Shown here piece by piece: positions 1 through 9,249 of a stretch of DNA of 48,722 bases (position 1 is its first letter; every line of letters starts with the position of its first letter). The stretch is from JAHBXC01 sp964350875 (GTDB taxonomy: Bacteria; Planctomycetota; Phycisphaerae; Phycisphaerales; UBA1924): positions 1-48,722 of the forward strand of contig CAYGLT010000013.1 in the NCBI GenBank assembly GCA_964350875.1, in the 5' to 3' direction. The translations under genes and the position numbers were made by a program. The notes below the pieces were generated by a model, which made no database searches, was not told the DNA's origin, and was given only the letters and a program-made list of their open reading frames with translations.

Positions 1-1205
1 GCGCGGTCGTTGATCGGCCCGTACTCGCCCGGCTCGAGCGCGACGCGCAGGATCGAACCCCGCGCATCGACGGAGAACTCGACCGCGGCCCTTGAGGGGT
101 TGAGCCGCTCGCGCAGGACCTCGACGCCGTCCACAGACACGACGAACTCGCAATCCCCGAAGGGGAAGGCGTCGCGCGGGAGTTCGGCGACCGCGGCGAA
201 GCGCGAGGAGTGCTCGGGCAATTCGTACTCGACGGCCATCGGCTCGGGGTAGAGCACATCCGCGGCGCCGAGCGGCGCGGGGTTGCGCGGCAGTTCGATG
301 CGCGCCCCGTCGAGGAGCGTGCGCTCGCCCAGCGCTTCTTCGGACCGGATGCGCAGGCCCGAGAGCGGGACGATGCGCGAGGCGTCGAGCGCGGCGGAGG
401 TGACGCTGGTCAACGCGTAGCGCGCACCGCCGCCCGTGTCGCGCAGGGTGAGCAACAGCGTCTCGTCGTCGACGAGTTGCGCGTCGGAGAGCGCGGCGAC
501 GGAGCCGTCGTCGAGCCAGACCATCAGCCCGTCGGGCTGGAGGGCATCCGACGCGAGATCGACGCGCGACACGCGCGCGCGGGGAACTTCGATGACGCCC
601 GAATCGGTCTCGATCTCCATCGGATCGGCGAGGGAGAGCACGAAGCCCTCGAGCGCGTCGCCGTTGGTGAGGGAGAGTCGATCGCGGAAACGCTCGGTGG
701 ACGCCTCGCTCGTGGACTCGCTGCGGTGGTCGATGGGTTCGATGTGCGCGATGCGTTCGAGCGGCGCGACGATGAGACCGAAGCGCGGGTGCGACCACGC
801 GACGGAATCGTCGGGCGCCGCGGAATCGGCAAAGCGGCCCGGGAAGCGCTGGCCGTCGGCGAGCACGAGCACGCCCGAGAGTTGATCGGCGCTGCGCGAG
901 ACGCGTGGCGGATCGCGCTTGATCCAGAGCGGCTCGAGCGGCGGGATGAGCGCGACGGCGCTCTGCGCGCCGGCGTGGGGCGATGCCTCGCGGCGCACGC
1001 GGTTCTGATCGAGGAAGATGATGGACGCGCGGCGGCCGGAGTCGCCCGCGGTCAGCGCGACGAGCCCCGCGGTGCGCGGCTGGAGATTCTCGTCGAGGAT
1101 CACGACCGACGGAGACGCGCTCGCGAGACCCGCGAACGAGGCGACGTACGCCGCGAACGCGGCTGCGGTGGAACGGATTCGTCGCGCTGGTATGGGACGC
1201 ATCAT
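1..1205 (-). CDS. Secreted protein with beta-strand repeats and NPCBM-like C-terminus (3' partial)
   Basis: The frame is open from an ATG at 1205 to the window edge, so the stop lies outside; about 401 codons are visible. The ATG overlaps the stop of the upstream toroid protein by 4 bp (ATGA), which implies translational coupling. Residues 1-30 look like a signal peptide (Arg-rich start, Ala-rich core, cleavage near LASA). The middle has at least two segments with the pattern NGD-x-G-x(n)-SGVIEVPRARVSRVDL, a beta-strand motif ending in an I/V-x-x-I/V step. The last visible ~90 residues (AVEYELP... then SRFAAVAELP, FSVDARG, LEPGEYGPINDR) resemble NPCBM/NEW2 domains, which bind carbohydrate in other proteins. 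I infer a periplasmic or surface protein that closes this operon segment. The domain call is by eye; the export signal is more certain than the fold. Confidence 0.72.
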   Translation of the reverse strand, partial: MMRPIPARRIRSTAAAFAAYVASFAGLASASPSVVILDENLQPRTAGLVALTAGDSGRRASIIFLDQNRVRREASPHAGAQSAVALIPPLEPLWIKRDPPRVSRSADQLSGVLVLADGQRFPGRFADSAAPDDSVAWSHPRFGLIVAPLERIAHIEPIDHRSESTSEASTERFRDRLSLTNGDALEGFVLSLADPMEIETDSGVIEVPRARVSRVDLASDALQPDGLMVWLDDGSVAALSDAQLVDDETLLLTLRDTGGGARYALTSVTSAALDASRIVPLSGLRIRSEEALGERTLLDGARIELPRNPAPLGAADVLYPEPMAVEYELPEHSSRFAAVAELPRDAFPFGDCEFVVSVDGVEVLRERLNPSRAAVEFSVDARGSILRVALEPGEYGPINDR

Positions 1206-2305
1206 TTCTGGAAGATCGGCAGGTATCGCTTGGGCATTTGCAGAACGATGAGGGCCATTGCTGTCGCGTAGACCGGGCCATTGGAAGTGTCGACCCAGAA
1301 CCCCTCGCCGTCGTTGGTGGCCTGTCGGGAGAGCATGTCTTCTCGGACGGCGGGCCACCAGATCGCCCAACTCTCTCCGCCCGCGAGGTACATGGCCTGG
1401 GCGGCGTAGTAGTGGCCGTAGAAGAAATGGCTGTCCGGCGCGCGGTTCACGCCCGGGAGCGCGGTGTTCATGACATAGTCGATGCCTTTGTCGATGGCGT
1501 TGTCTTCGTAGATGCCTGCGTAGTAGAGGGAGGCGACGCCCGCGGCCGAGCGGGGCCAAAGGGAACGACCTCCCGATAACTGGTACATGAATCCGCCGTC
1601 GGGGTTCTGGGCGCGGCGGACATATTCGACGGCTTTATCGATCGGCTCGCGCGGGATGTCGATGCCCGCGTTGCGCGCGCTGCGCAGGGCCATGATCTCG
1701 CAGATCGTCACCGAGAGGTCGGCGTCGTACGGGACCGGGTTGTAGCGCCAGCCGCCCTCGTCGTTCTGAGATTGCACGATGACGCGGATCGAGCGAACCA
1801 GCGCGTCGCGCACGCGCGCCGAGAGCGCGGTGTCGGGCCCGCCCGCGGTCATGCCGTAGACCTCGCCCAGGAAGAGCGAAGCGAACCCGTGCTCGTACAT
1901 CGGCCCGTGCGTGGGCATCTCGGACGCGATGAATCCGGTGTCGGTGACGCGCGAGAGGATGAACTCGAGCCCTTTGCGCACATTCTCGCCGTACTGCCCG
2001 CGGCCGGGCAGGTGCCCGTCGGCCATGAACGCGAGGCACGCGAGAGAGACGATGCCCACATTGCCTCTCCAACGGCCGGAGTCCCACGAGCCGTCGGCGT
2101 TCTGATTCGCGGCGAGCCACTCGAGCCCGCGATCGACGGCCGCGTGCAGTTCGGGCGTCATCTCGTTCTCGAGCGCGGCGTTCTCGGCGGATTCACCCGG
2201 GCGCGCCGGCGCGGATTCCGCGGGCGCCGACTCCTGCGCGCTCGCGTAGCACGCGAACGACAGCGACGCGAAGGCGGCGAGCGTGCATGTCGCGCGGGGT
2301 GTCAT
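1202..2305 (-). CDS. Secreted prenyltransferase/squalene-cyclase repeat (toroid-fold) protein
   Basis: The product is 367 aa. The ATG at 2305 overlaps the upstream stop by 4 bp, and the reading frame remains open further upstream only as an artefact. A signal peptide ends near CYASAQ (residue ~24). The rest carries QW-like repeats typical of alpha/alpha toroids: GLEWLAANQNADGSWDSG, IVQSQNDEGGWRYNP, YVRRAQNPDGGFMYQ. The family includes squalene/hopene cyclases, protein prenyltransferases and complement/alpha-2-macroglobulin thioester domains. I see no DxDD cyclase motif; the nearest string is YDADLSVT. It is also much shorter than a squalene-hopene cyclase (~630 aa), so I do not call it a terpene cyclase. 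In this operon it is more likely a binding or scaffold protein in the periplasm. Confidence 0.85.
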   Translation of the reverse strand: MTPRATCTLAAFASLSFACYASAQESAPAESAPARPGESAENAALENEMTPELHAAVDRGLEWLAANQNADGSWDSGRWRGNVGIVSLACLAFMADGHLPGRGQYGENVRKGLEFILSRVTDTGFIASEMPTHGPMYEHGFASLFLGEVYGMTAGGPDTALSARVRDALVRSIRVIVQSQNDEGGWRYNPVPYDADLSVTICEIMALRSARNAGIDIPREPIDKAVEYVRRAQNPDGGFMYQLSGGRSLWPRSAAGVASLYYAGIYEDNAIDKGIDYVMNTALPGVNRAPDSHFFYGHYYAAQAMYLAGGESWAIWWPAVREDMLSRQATNDGEGFWVDTSNGPVYATAMALIVLQMPKRYLPIFQK

Positions 2306-3027
2306 TGGTTGGGCCTTTCCTCGGCGAGCCGTCGGTAGTACTCCTCGGTCATGCGCTCGTAGAGCGATGAGAAGGAATCGCCCGCGCCCTGCAGGAGCGC
2401 GTCGCGCAGGCGTTCGGGGAGTTTGCCCCAGGTGGGCGCGGCGGAGTCGATCCACCCGCGCGTCTGCGCGCTGTCCTGTTGTGTTCCTGTTCCGGTCGAG
2501 CCGGTCGGTTCGCCCTGATTCTGTTGGGCCTGCTGCTGCTGGCCGCGCTGCCCGGGCTGCTGCTGCTGCTCCTGCGACTGGCTCTGCGATGACGAGGACG
2601 ACGAGGACTGCTGCTGTTGCTGCTGCGCTTTCGCGATGACGGCGTCGAGCCGCGCGAGGATCTCCTCCTGCATGCGCTGGGTCGCCGCGCCGACATCGCC
2701 GCGCTGATCGACGCGCGACGCGGTGTCGCGCATGAGGAGCACCGCCTCCTCGAACATCTCGCCCACGGACTCGCCCTTGAGCGCGCGATCGAGTTCGCGC
2801 TGCGCCTGCGCGGCGTCGGTGTCCGCCGGCCGCGGCGCCGTCTCGGGACGGTCGGAGGTCTCGCTCTGCTTGGGGATGCCCAGCAGGTCGTCGAGCGACT
2901 TGGGCTTGTCCGGCTGCTTGGCGGGCGCCGGGTCTTTCTTCGGCGCATCGGGAGCCGGGGCGGTCTGCGCGAAAGCGCACGCGGAGAGCGCGAGGGCGAG
3001 CATCGTGCTGTGTGCGTTACGGCGCAT
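2302..3027 (-). CDS. Secreted Gln/Ser-rich low-complexity protein
   Basis: The product is 241 aa. The ATG at 3027 lies 11 bp inside the end of the upstream coiled-coil gene, and the stop overlaps the next ATG by 4 bp, so it is an internal member of a tightly packed operon. A short signal peptide (residues 1-21, ending CAFAQ) is followed by an Ala/Pro/Lys linker, a helical segment (residues ~70-134), then a Gln/Ser tract at ~135-185 with runs of 6 Gln and 7 Ser. The C-terminal 45 residues are ordered-looking and amphipathic: WGKLPERLRDALLQGAGD, then YERMTEEYYRRLAEE. That tail is the part most likely to bind a partner. No enzymatic motif is visible. An alternative start at an internal Met (3003) would shorten the signal peptide. 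Confidence 0.8.
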   Translation of the reverse strand: MRRNAHSTMLALALSACAFAQTAPAPDAPKKDPAPAKQPDKPKSLDDLLGIPKQSETSDRPETAPRPADTDAAQAQRELDRALKGESVGEMFEEAVLLMRDTASRVDQRGDVGAATQRMQEEILARLDAVIAKAQQQQQQSSSSSSSQSQSQEQQQQPGQRGQQQQAQQNQGEPTGSTGTGTQQDSAQTRGWIDSAAPTWGKLPERLRDALLQGAGDSFSSLYERMTEEYYRRLAEERPNQ

Positions 3028-6000
3028 CGGGTGTGGCCTCCGTGCCTGGGGTCGCCTCATCCATATCTTCGGCGCCGCGGGGCTCGGGGTTTCGGTCATC
3101 GGGCGGGCCTTGGGGGTTTGGGGGGATTTGCTGCGGTCCACCACCCTGCATCGGCGCCTGCGGGCCTCCCTGGCTTTGACTCTGCATGCGTTGGAGGAGT
3201 TCCGCGCCGAGTTTGTGAAGATCGGCCTGTTCCGTCGCAATGCGCCGGGAGGCGGCGTTGTTCCCCGCGTTCTCCGCGGCGCGGGTGCGCAAGAGCAGAA
3301 TCGATTGCATCTCGCGGAGCAATTTGAGTTCGTGGATGGGCATGATCGCGGGCTGCTGGCCGCCCCCTCCGCCGCCGCCACCGCTCTCCCCGCCGCCGCC
3401 TTCTTCGAAGGGGTTGTTCTGACGCTCGGCGTCCTCGAGCGCGCGCACGAGCATGGAGAGCGTGTCGATGGTCGCGTCGACGGGCGGGACGGCGTCGTTC
3501 ACGCGCGCATCGCGCAGCGCGGAGGCCGCATCTGCGGTGTCGCGTTCAAGGGCCGACTGCGCGAAGTCGAAAATCCTGGCCTGCTCGAACTCTTCGGTGT
3601 CGGTGCGAACGCTGGCGAGTTCGTCGGCGATGGAGACCTGCTCCTCCCCCAGCGAGCGGACCTCGAAGCGTTCGCGGCGGGTGAGGTTGTCGTTCTGGGC
3701 GAACTGATCCATCGAGGCGCGGAGCGCGACCTCGCGCTCGAGCAGCGCGCGGTACCGCTGGCGGAGTTTCGCCAGCATGCGACGATTCTCGATCTGCTGC
3801 TGCTGCTGCTCGAGTTTCTCCGCGGCTTCGAGCGCCTCGCGCAACGAGGCCAGGCTCCGGTCCTCTTCCTCGCGGGCGGCCTCGAAGTCCGGCGCGGGCT
3901 GGGCGCGCAGCGCGGTGATCGCGGCGCCCTGCGCATCGCTCGCGCGGGCGATGGCTCGCGCAACGGGCGCGAGTTCGCGGCCGCCGGCGTTCGCGAGGTC
4001 GAGCACGCCCAGCGTGTTGCGGTTCAGCGCGATCATGCCCTGATCGAGGTTCTGGCCGCGCGCCTCGAGCGCGGCGATGAGTTGTTCCTGCTGCGCGACG
4101 AGCACGCGGAGCGATTCGATGACGCTCGCGAGGCGCCGGCGGAGCTGTTCGCGGCGGGCGTCCTCCCCCTGCTCGAGGTTGTCGAGCGCTTCCTGGATGG
4201 ACTGCGCGGCCTGGTCCTGCTGCTGGTTCGCGTCGTTCGTGCGGTTCTGCTGGGTGTTCTGCGCCGCCTGCTGCTGGGTTTCTGCGGTGCGCGCCTGTTC
4301 GAGCCGTCGGGCGGCCTCGCGCATGCCCGCGGCGGCGGTCGGGTCCTTCTGCTGGAGTTGCTCGGCGCGCTCGCGGAGTTCCTCAGCGGTCTGCTCGGTC
4401 TGCTCGGCGAGTTCGCGCTGCCTGCGCGCGAGGTCTTCGAGCGACGCGCGCTGCTCCGGAGAGAGTTGATTGAGTTCTGCGCCGGCGGTCTGCGCGCCGG
4501 TGCGCGCCGTGTCTTCGCGGAGCGCGCGCTGCTGTTCGAGGAGTTGCTCGAGCGAGCGGCGCGCGACCCAGTTGTCCTCGCCGGCGTCGAGCAGACCGAT
4601 GAGGTCGGAGAGTTCGTCGCGGACATCCTGCTGTGATTCGTCGGCGTCGCGCGACTGATCCTCGTTGAGTTCGGCGCTCTCGTCGCCCGCGGGGGGCGGC
4701 TCTTCGCCCGCGCGGGCGAGTTCGTCGCGGCGCTGCCGGGCGGCGTCGTCGAGCGTGCGCTGCGCCTGCGTCGCGGATTCGCCGGCGCGCTGGAGACCCG
4801 CGTCGGCTTCGGCGAGGAGTTCCCTGATGCGCTGGTCGTCGAGGTTGTTGCGCTCGATGCGGTCGTTGAGCCGCTGGATGGCCTCGCGCTGGCGGGTGAG
4901 TCGTTCGGCGACGAGCGACTGACCCCGGCGGGTGACGCGGTCGCTGCCGCGGACCTGCGTCTGGGACTGGACCTCGCGCTGCTGCTGCTCGGCGCGGATG
5001 GCGTCGGCGCGGACGGACGCGAGTTCCCCTCGGATCTCCTCGATGAAGTCGGACTCCGAGATCACGCGCAGGCGGCGCGGCTGGGAGCGCGACGGAGAAG
5101 CGCCGGCGGCGAGACCCATCGCGCTTGCGCGGATGTCGAACGCGAGGCCGAGGAGCTCGAACTCATCGCCCGGGAGCGCGGAGAGCGCGGCCAGGTCGAT
5201 CTCGATGGCGACCTGCGCCTCGCGCGCGCCGGCGGCGTCGATATGCGCGAGTTCGGTCGGATCGCCCAGCGGCTTGATGGCGCCGCCCGGGCCTGAAGCG
5301 CCTTCCGATCCGTAGCGCCGCATGGTCGCCCAGACGGCGGAGAGCCCGACATCGTCGCGCGCCTCGACGACGAGCGGGACGGTGGCCGAGGGAAGGACAT
5401 GCAGGTCGTTGGGCGGGTCGGTGATGGCGACGCCCGGCTCGCGGTCATCGACGGCGTCGAAGCGGAAGACCGCGGGGTCGGGCGATTCGATGCCGAACTC
5501 GTCGCGCAGGGCGACGGGGATGCGCACGCTGGAAGGAAGCGTGAACGAGAGCGTCCATTGCTGTCCGTCGACAGAGAGTTGCGCGTCGTCGATGGACGCG
5601 ACCTGCTCGCCGAAGACGCTGGCGAGGTACTCACGGTCAATCGCCTCGGGCGGCGGGAGTGGTTTGTTGAGCGCGAGGGAGAGTTCCACGCGTGAGCCGA
5701 CGAGCGCCGGGGGCGCGATGGCGCGTTCGTCGCGGCCTGCGCCAAGGTCGATGGACTCGCGCGTGACGGCGAGAGAGGCGGCGTCGGCGGTTTCGTCGGT
5801 CTGCTCGACGATGGCCGCGGCGTAGTCGGGCGGTGTGACCGACGCGAGCGCGGCGCGGACGGCGGGCGGTTCGATGAGGCGCACGCGTTTCCACGGGGTC
5901 TGGTCGTCGCTCGTGCGGAATCGGTACTCGAGCGCGGACGCGTCGACCTCGACGAGGCGCTCGAAGAGCGCGCCGGGTGACTCGGGGGGCGTTCCCTGAT

Positions 6001-6763
6001 AGGTGAGCAGCGCGGTGCGTGTCGCGCCGGGACGGCCCTCGTTGGTGACGGCGCGGTACTCGACGAAGACGCTGGCGGACTCGGGATCACGCTGGGTTTT
6101 GACGAGCGTGGCGCGGAGCGGGACCGCGGCGCCGCGCGGGTGGACCGTGAGCCCGGTGGTGTCGGCGACGGCGGTGCGCTTGGGCCATTCGGCGCCCGAC
6201 CAAGGGGTGAGCACGCGCTGGGCGCCGATCGAGAAGAGGGCGGGCGACAGCCCGTAGATCACCGCGCAGAGGACGATGACGAGGTGCACCTTCCCGACCG
6301 CCGCGAACGCCGGGCGCCGCTTGATCATGCGGCGCGGAGCGTGTTGGTGGAATCGTGCGGCGGCGTCGGCGATAACGAGATCGGACAGCCCGTGCGCGAG
6401 GTCGCTCTGCGCGGCGCGATCGTCGCTGAAGTCCACGGCCGCGGCGAGCACGCCCTTGAGGCGCGGCTCCTTCCTCTCGGCGCGCAGCGCGATGGAACTG
6501 AGGGACGGGTTGAAGCGGAAGACCGGGACGATGCGTTTCCACACGAGCGTGACGACGGCGGCGACGCCGATCGCGAGCGCGAGCGTGCGGAGGATGGAGG
6601 GGAATCGCACGACGAAGTCGAAAACACCCGCGGCAACGAGGGCCGCGAGCACGCCGGCCACGAGGTGCGAGGCGCGCTGGGTGAAGAGCGCAGCGCGGGC
6701 GCGTGCTCGTATGCGCTTGAGCCAGCGGATCGCCGGTCTGATCTGTGCGCGGGTGTCTTCCAT
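3017..6763 (-). CDS. Large membrane-anchored coiled-coil protein (DUF4175-like architecture)
   Basis: The product is 1248 aa. I start it at the ATG at 6763 (MEDTRAQIRP); the frame continues upstream but would overlap the preceding gene. Two or three hydrophobic segments lie in the first ~190 residues (around LVAGVLAALVAAGVF, TLALAIGVAAVVTLVW and VHLVIVLCAVIYGL). A large extracytoplasmic beta-rich region follows, then a long Gln/Glu/Arg-rich coiled coil covering roughly the second half. Near the C-terminus there is a Gly run and a Pro/Gly-rich tail. This order matches bacterial DUF4175-type proteins, but I base that on architecture, not alignment. It lies 57 bp downstream of the VWA gene and overlaps the Gln/Ser-rich gene. 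It could be the structural spine of the envelope complex encoded here. Confidence 0.82.
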   Translation of the reverse strand: MEDTRAQIRPAIRWLKRIRARARAALFTQRASHLVAGVLAALVAAGVFDFVVRFPSILRTLALAIGVAAVVTLVWKRIVPVFRFNPSLSSIALRAERKEPRLKGVLAAAVDFSDDRAAQSDLAHGLSDLVIADAAARFHQHAPRRMIKRRPAFAAVGKVHLVIVLCAVIYGLSPALFSIGAQRVLTPWSGAEWPKRTAVADTTGLTVHPRGAAVPLRATLVKTQRDPESASVFVEYRAVTNEGRPGATRTALLTYQGTPPESPGALFERLVEVDASALEYRFRTSDDQTPWKRVRLIEPPAVRAALASVTPPDYAAAIVEQTDETADAASLAVTRESIDLGAGRDERAIAPPALVGSRVELSLALNKPLPPPEAIDREYLASVFGEQVASIDDAQLSVDGQQWTLSFTLPSSVRIPVALRDEFGIESPDPAVFRFDAVDDREPGVAITDPPNDLHVLPSATVPLVVEARDDVGLSAVWATMRRYGSEGASGPGGAIKPLGDPTELAHIDAAGAREAQVAIEIDLAALSALPGDEFELLGLAFDIRASAMGLAAGASPSRSQPRRLRVISESDFIEEIRGELASVRADAIRAEQQQREVQSQTQVRGSDRVTRRGQSLVAERLTRQREAIQRLNDRIERNNLDDQRIRELLAEADAGLQRAGESATQAQRTLDDAARQRRDELARAGEEPPPAGDESAELNEDQSRDADESQQDVRDELSDLIGLLDAGEDNWVARRSLEQLLEQQRALREDTARTGAQTAGAELNQLSPEQRASLEDLARRQRELAEQTEQTAEELRERAEQLQQKDPTAAAGMREAARRLEQARTAETQQQAAQNTQQNRTNDANQQQDQAAQSIQEALDNLEQGEDARREQLRRRLASVIESLRVLVAQQEQLIAALEARGQNLDQGMIALNRNTLGVLDLANAGGRELAPVARAIARASDAQGAAITALRAQPAPDFEAAREEEDRSLASLREALEAAEKLEQQQQQIENRRMLAKLRQRYRALLEREVALRASMDQFAQNDNLTRRERFEVRSLGEEQVSIADELASVRTDTEEFEQARIFDFAQSALERDTADAASALRDARVNDAVPPVDATIDTLSMLVRALEDAERQNNPFEEGGGGESGGGGGGGGQQPAIMPIHELKLLREMQSILLLRTRAAENAGNNAASRRIATEQADLHKLGAELLQRMQSQSQGGPQAPMQGGGPQQIPPNPQGPPDDRNPEPRGAEDMDEATPGTEATPDAP

Positions 6764-6819
6764 GGGCGCCGTGGTGGTGGTACGGGTGAATCGGGCGGCG
6801 GGATCGTGCGTGGATGGGG

Positions 6820-9249
6820 TCAGATCAGGCGGATGAAGCGTCGGCCGATCCATTCCAGGGTGAGCAAGGTGACGATGACGATGAGCGCAAGCGGGCTGTC
6901 CCACAGCGATTCGGTGCGCTCGGAGATGAGGCGCTCGCGTCGGTTGGGGAGCAGTTCGGCGAGTCGCGAGAAGTCTGAGGACTGGAGGAGGCGCCCGCCC
7001 GTCTCGGTGGAGAGCCGATCGAGGAGCGCGTGGTCGGTCTGGGGCGTGCGCATCTCGTCGTCGGGGAGCGAGACATCGATCGATACGGAAAGCCCGAGCG
7101 ACGCGAGGCCCGGCTCGATGGGCCTGATGCTCCACTCGCCCGCTTCGCTTGGGAGCCAGGTGGTGGCGAACGAGCGCGCCGAGGCGCGGATACCCGTGTC
7201 CGGCCCGGACGATTCGGGCGCGAGGGTGAGTTCGAGCGGGGGCGGCGGTTCCTCGCCCGCTCGCGGCGTGCGCTCGACGCGCACGGCGACGCTGCCGAAA
7301 CCGGTGTCGATGAGCGATTGATCGAGAAGCGTGAGCGCGAGGCGCACGGGCTGATCGATCACGGCGCGCTGGGGCGCGGCTTCGAGGATCGCGGACTGGC
7401 CCGAACGCGCGAGGGATTCGCGGCCGAGCATGCGCACGAGTTGGAGCCAGAACCGTTCGGGGAGCGCCTCGCCGCGGCCGTATCGCCAGCGCCAGATCTC
7501 ATCGGTAGCGGCGTAGATCGAGCGGCCTGCGCCGAAGCGCATGGTGACGACGAGCGGATAGCGTTCCTCGGACGAACTCAGCGGGCGCGCGAACGCGAGG
7601 GGTTCGGCGGCGGGTTTGAGAAGACCCGGATCGATGCGCTGCGCCCAGCGCAGCGCGCTCCACCCGGTGCGCGGGTCGGAGAGTTCCGCGGGCCAAGGCG
7701 CCTCGGCCGAGCGACCAAGGCGCATCACGCCGAGTCGTTCGGCGAGGGGCGCGGGCTCGACAACGATGTCCGAGGTGAACGGCGCGATCTGTCCGGCGGC
7801 CGAGACGACCGGGATGAGGTCGGCGAGGGGCGTGCCGAACCAGTCGCTCGGAACGAACGAGGGCCCGGCGATCCAGAGCAGCCCCCCGCCGCGCTGCGCG
7901 ATGTGGTCGCGGAGCGTTTCGAGTTGGCTGGTGGTGAACACTTCGGGCGAGACATCGCCCAGAATGATGGCGTCGAAACGGGCCCATTCCTCGGGCGATT
8001 CGGGGAGGCGCGAGATCTCCTCGTCGCCTTCCTGCAGGTAGCGGAACTGAGGGGAGAGGATGAGGTTGGACGAGACGATCGAGCGTTCGCGGATGAGCAG
8101 GTTCTTGAGGTAGCGCTGCTCCCAGCGCGGGCCGCCGTCGATGTAGAGCACGCGCATCGGCTCGTCGATGAGACGCACGGTGAGCGCCTGGGTGTTGTTC
8201 GCTTCGATGAGGTCGGGATCGTCGGCGATGATCTCGACGGCCCAGTCCTGATCGCCGGGATCGTCGGCGCGGGTGGTCAGCGTGATGGTGCTGGGTTCGT
8301 CGCCGAGTTCGACGCGGCGCTCGGCGAGGGTGAGGCCCGTCTTCGTGTCGATGAGGCGCACGGTCGCGGGCGATGCGGGCGCGTCGGCGTCGCCGCCGAC
8401 TCGTTCGAGTTGAACGGTGACGGGCGCGAGGTCACCGGTGAACGCGACGCCCGGGCCCTGCACGGAGCGGATGGCGAGGTCGCCCGCGGCGGAGGGATCG
8501 CCCAGCGGGAACGCGAAGACGGGGATGCGGTCGGCCTGGAGTTGGCGGAGCGATGCGCGGGACGGTTCGTCGGCGGAGCGCCCGTCGCTGAGGATGACGA
8601 CGCCCGAGAGCGGTCGCGCAGCGGCGCGGCGGAGGGCTTGTTCGATCGCGGCGCCGATGGCGGTGCGCTGGCCGCTGGGTTGACCGAGATCGACGCTCGC
8701 GAGTTGCGGGCGCGGCGATGGCGTTTGATCCTGCCCGTCGGTGCTGGTCTGCGGCGCGACGGGCTGTTCGCGCTCGACGCGCAGGTCGAACACGCCGGCG
8801 TCGAAGCCGAGCCAGACGAGTTCGCGCGCGTCGGCGAGATCGCGGAGCGACGACCAGTGCTCGCGGATCGCGGCGCGGGCCTGGGCGTCGCGCGTGCGGC
8901 GAGCGGCCGATGCGCCGGGAGCGTCTTCGATCGAGAGCGACTCGGAACGATCGATGAGCATGAGCACCCAGTCGCGCTCGGTGCGCTCGGTGCGCTCGAC
9001 GAGTTGTGGCCCCGCGATGAGCACGACGAGCGCGACGAGGAGCGCGGCGCGGAGCACGCACAAAGCGGCGCGCATGACGCGGCTGCCGGTGAGTCGGCGG
9101 TACGACCACCACGCAAGCCCGAGGGCGCCGGCGATGACGAGCGCCCAGGCCCACGGGGCGAGGGGACGCTCGAAAGAGAACTCGACGCCTTCGAGGCCGC
9201 GCACGCCGAGCGTGTCGAGGTCGAGGAGTTTGGTGAGGAGTTGGTTCAC
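6820..9249 (-). CDS. Membrane protein with VWA domain and glutamine amidotransferase-like domain
   Basis: The product is 809 aa. Its ATG overlaps the stop of the BatA-like gene by 4 bp (9246-9249). Two membrane segments sit near residues 30-90 (WAWALVIAGALGLAWW; VLRAALLVALVVLIAGP). A von Willebrand A domain follows, with an intact MIDAS start (LIDRSES, the D-x-S-x-S pattern). After a beta-rich stretch comes a class I amidotransferase-like module: VLYIDGGPRWEQRYLKNLL, later FDAIILGD and GGGLLWIAGP. No catalytic Cys triad is evident, so that module is probably not enzymatic. A final hydrophobic segment precedes Arg-rich IGRRFIRLI. Such proteins accompany BatA and DUF58 genes; substrate and partner are unknown. 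Confidence 0.88.
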   Translation of the reverse strand: MNQLLTKLLDLDTLGVRGLEGVEFSFERPLAPWAWALVIAGALGLAWWSYRRLTGSRVMRAALCVLRAALLVALVVLIAGPQLVERTERTERDWVLMLIDRSESLSIEDAPGASAARRTRDAQARAAIREHWSSLRDLADARELVWLGFDAGVFDLRVEREQPVAPQTSTDGQDQTPSPRPQLASVDLGQPSGQRTAIGAAIEQALRRAAARPLSGVVILSDGRSADEPSRASLRQLQADRIPVFAFPLGDPSAAGDLAIRSVQGPGVAFTGDLAPVTVQLERVGGDADAPASPATVRLIDTKTGLTLAERRVELGDEPSTITLTTRADDPGDQDWAVEIIADDPDLIEANNTQALTVRLIDEPMRVLYIDGGPRWEQRYLKNLLIRERSIVSSNLILSPQFRYLQEGDEEISRLPESPEEWARFDAIILGDVSPEVFTTSQLETLRDHIAQRGGGLLWIAGPSFVPSDWFGTPLADLIPVVSAAGQIAPFTSDIVVEPAPLAERLGVMRLGRSAEAPWPAELSDPRTGWSALRWAQRIDPGLLKPAAEPLAFARPLSSSEERYPLVVTMRFGAGRSIYAATDEIWRWRYGRGEALPERFWLQLVRMLGRESLARSGQSAILEAAPQRAVIDQPVRLALTLLDQSLIDTGFGSVAVRVERTPRAGEEPPPPLELTLAPESSGPDTGIRASARSFATTWLPSEAGEWSIRPIEPGLASLGLSVSIDVSLPDDEMRTPQTDHALLDRLSTETGGRLLQSSDFSRLAELLPNRRERLISERTESLWDSPLALIVIVTLLTLEWIGRRFIRLI

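Noticed and set aside
1202..2305. Calling the toroid protein a squalene-hopene cyclase
   Set aside because: It is far too short, secreted, and lacks the DxDD acid motif.
2540..2640. Trinucleotide-rich stretch as a possible CRISPR or satellite repeat
   Set aside because: It simply encodes Gln and Ser runs in the secreted protein; there are no regular spacers.
2723..4636. Long plus-strand frame over the coiled-coil gene
   Set aside because: Its Leu/Arg/Glu repeats mirror the Gln/Glu-rich coiled coil on the minus strand; no ribosome site or domain.
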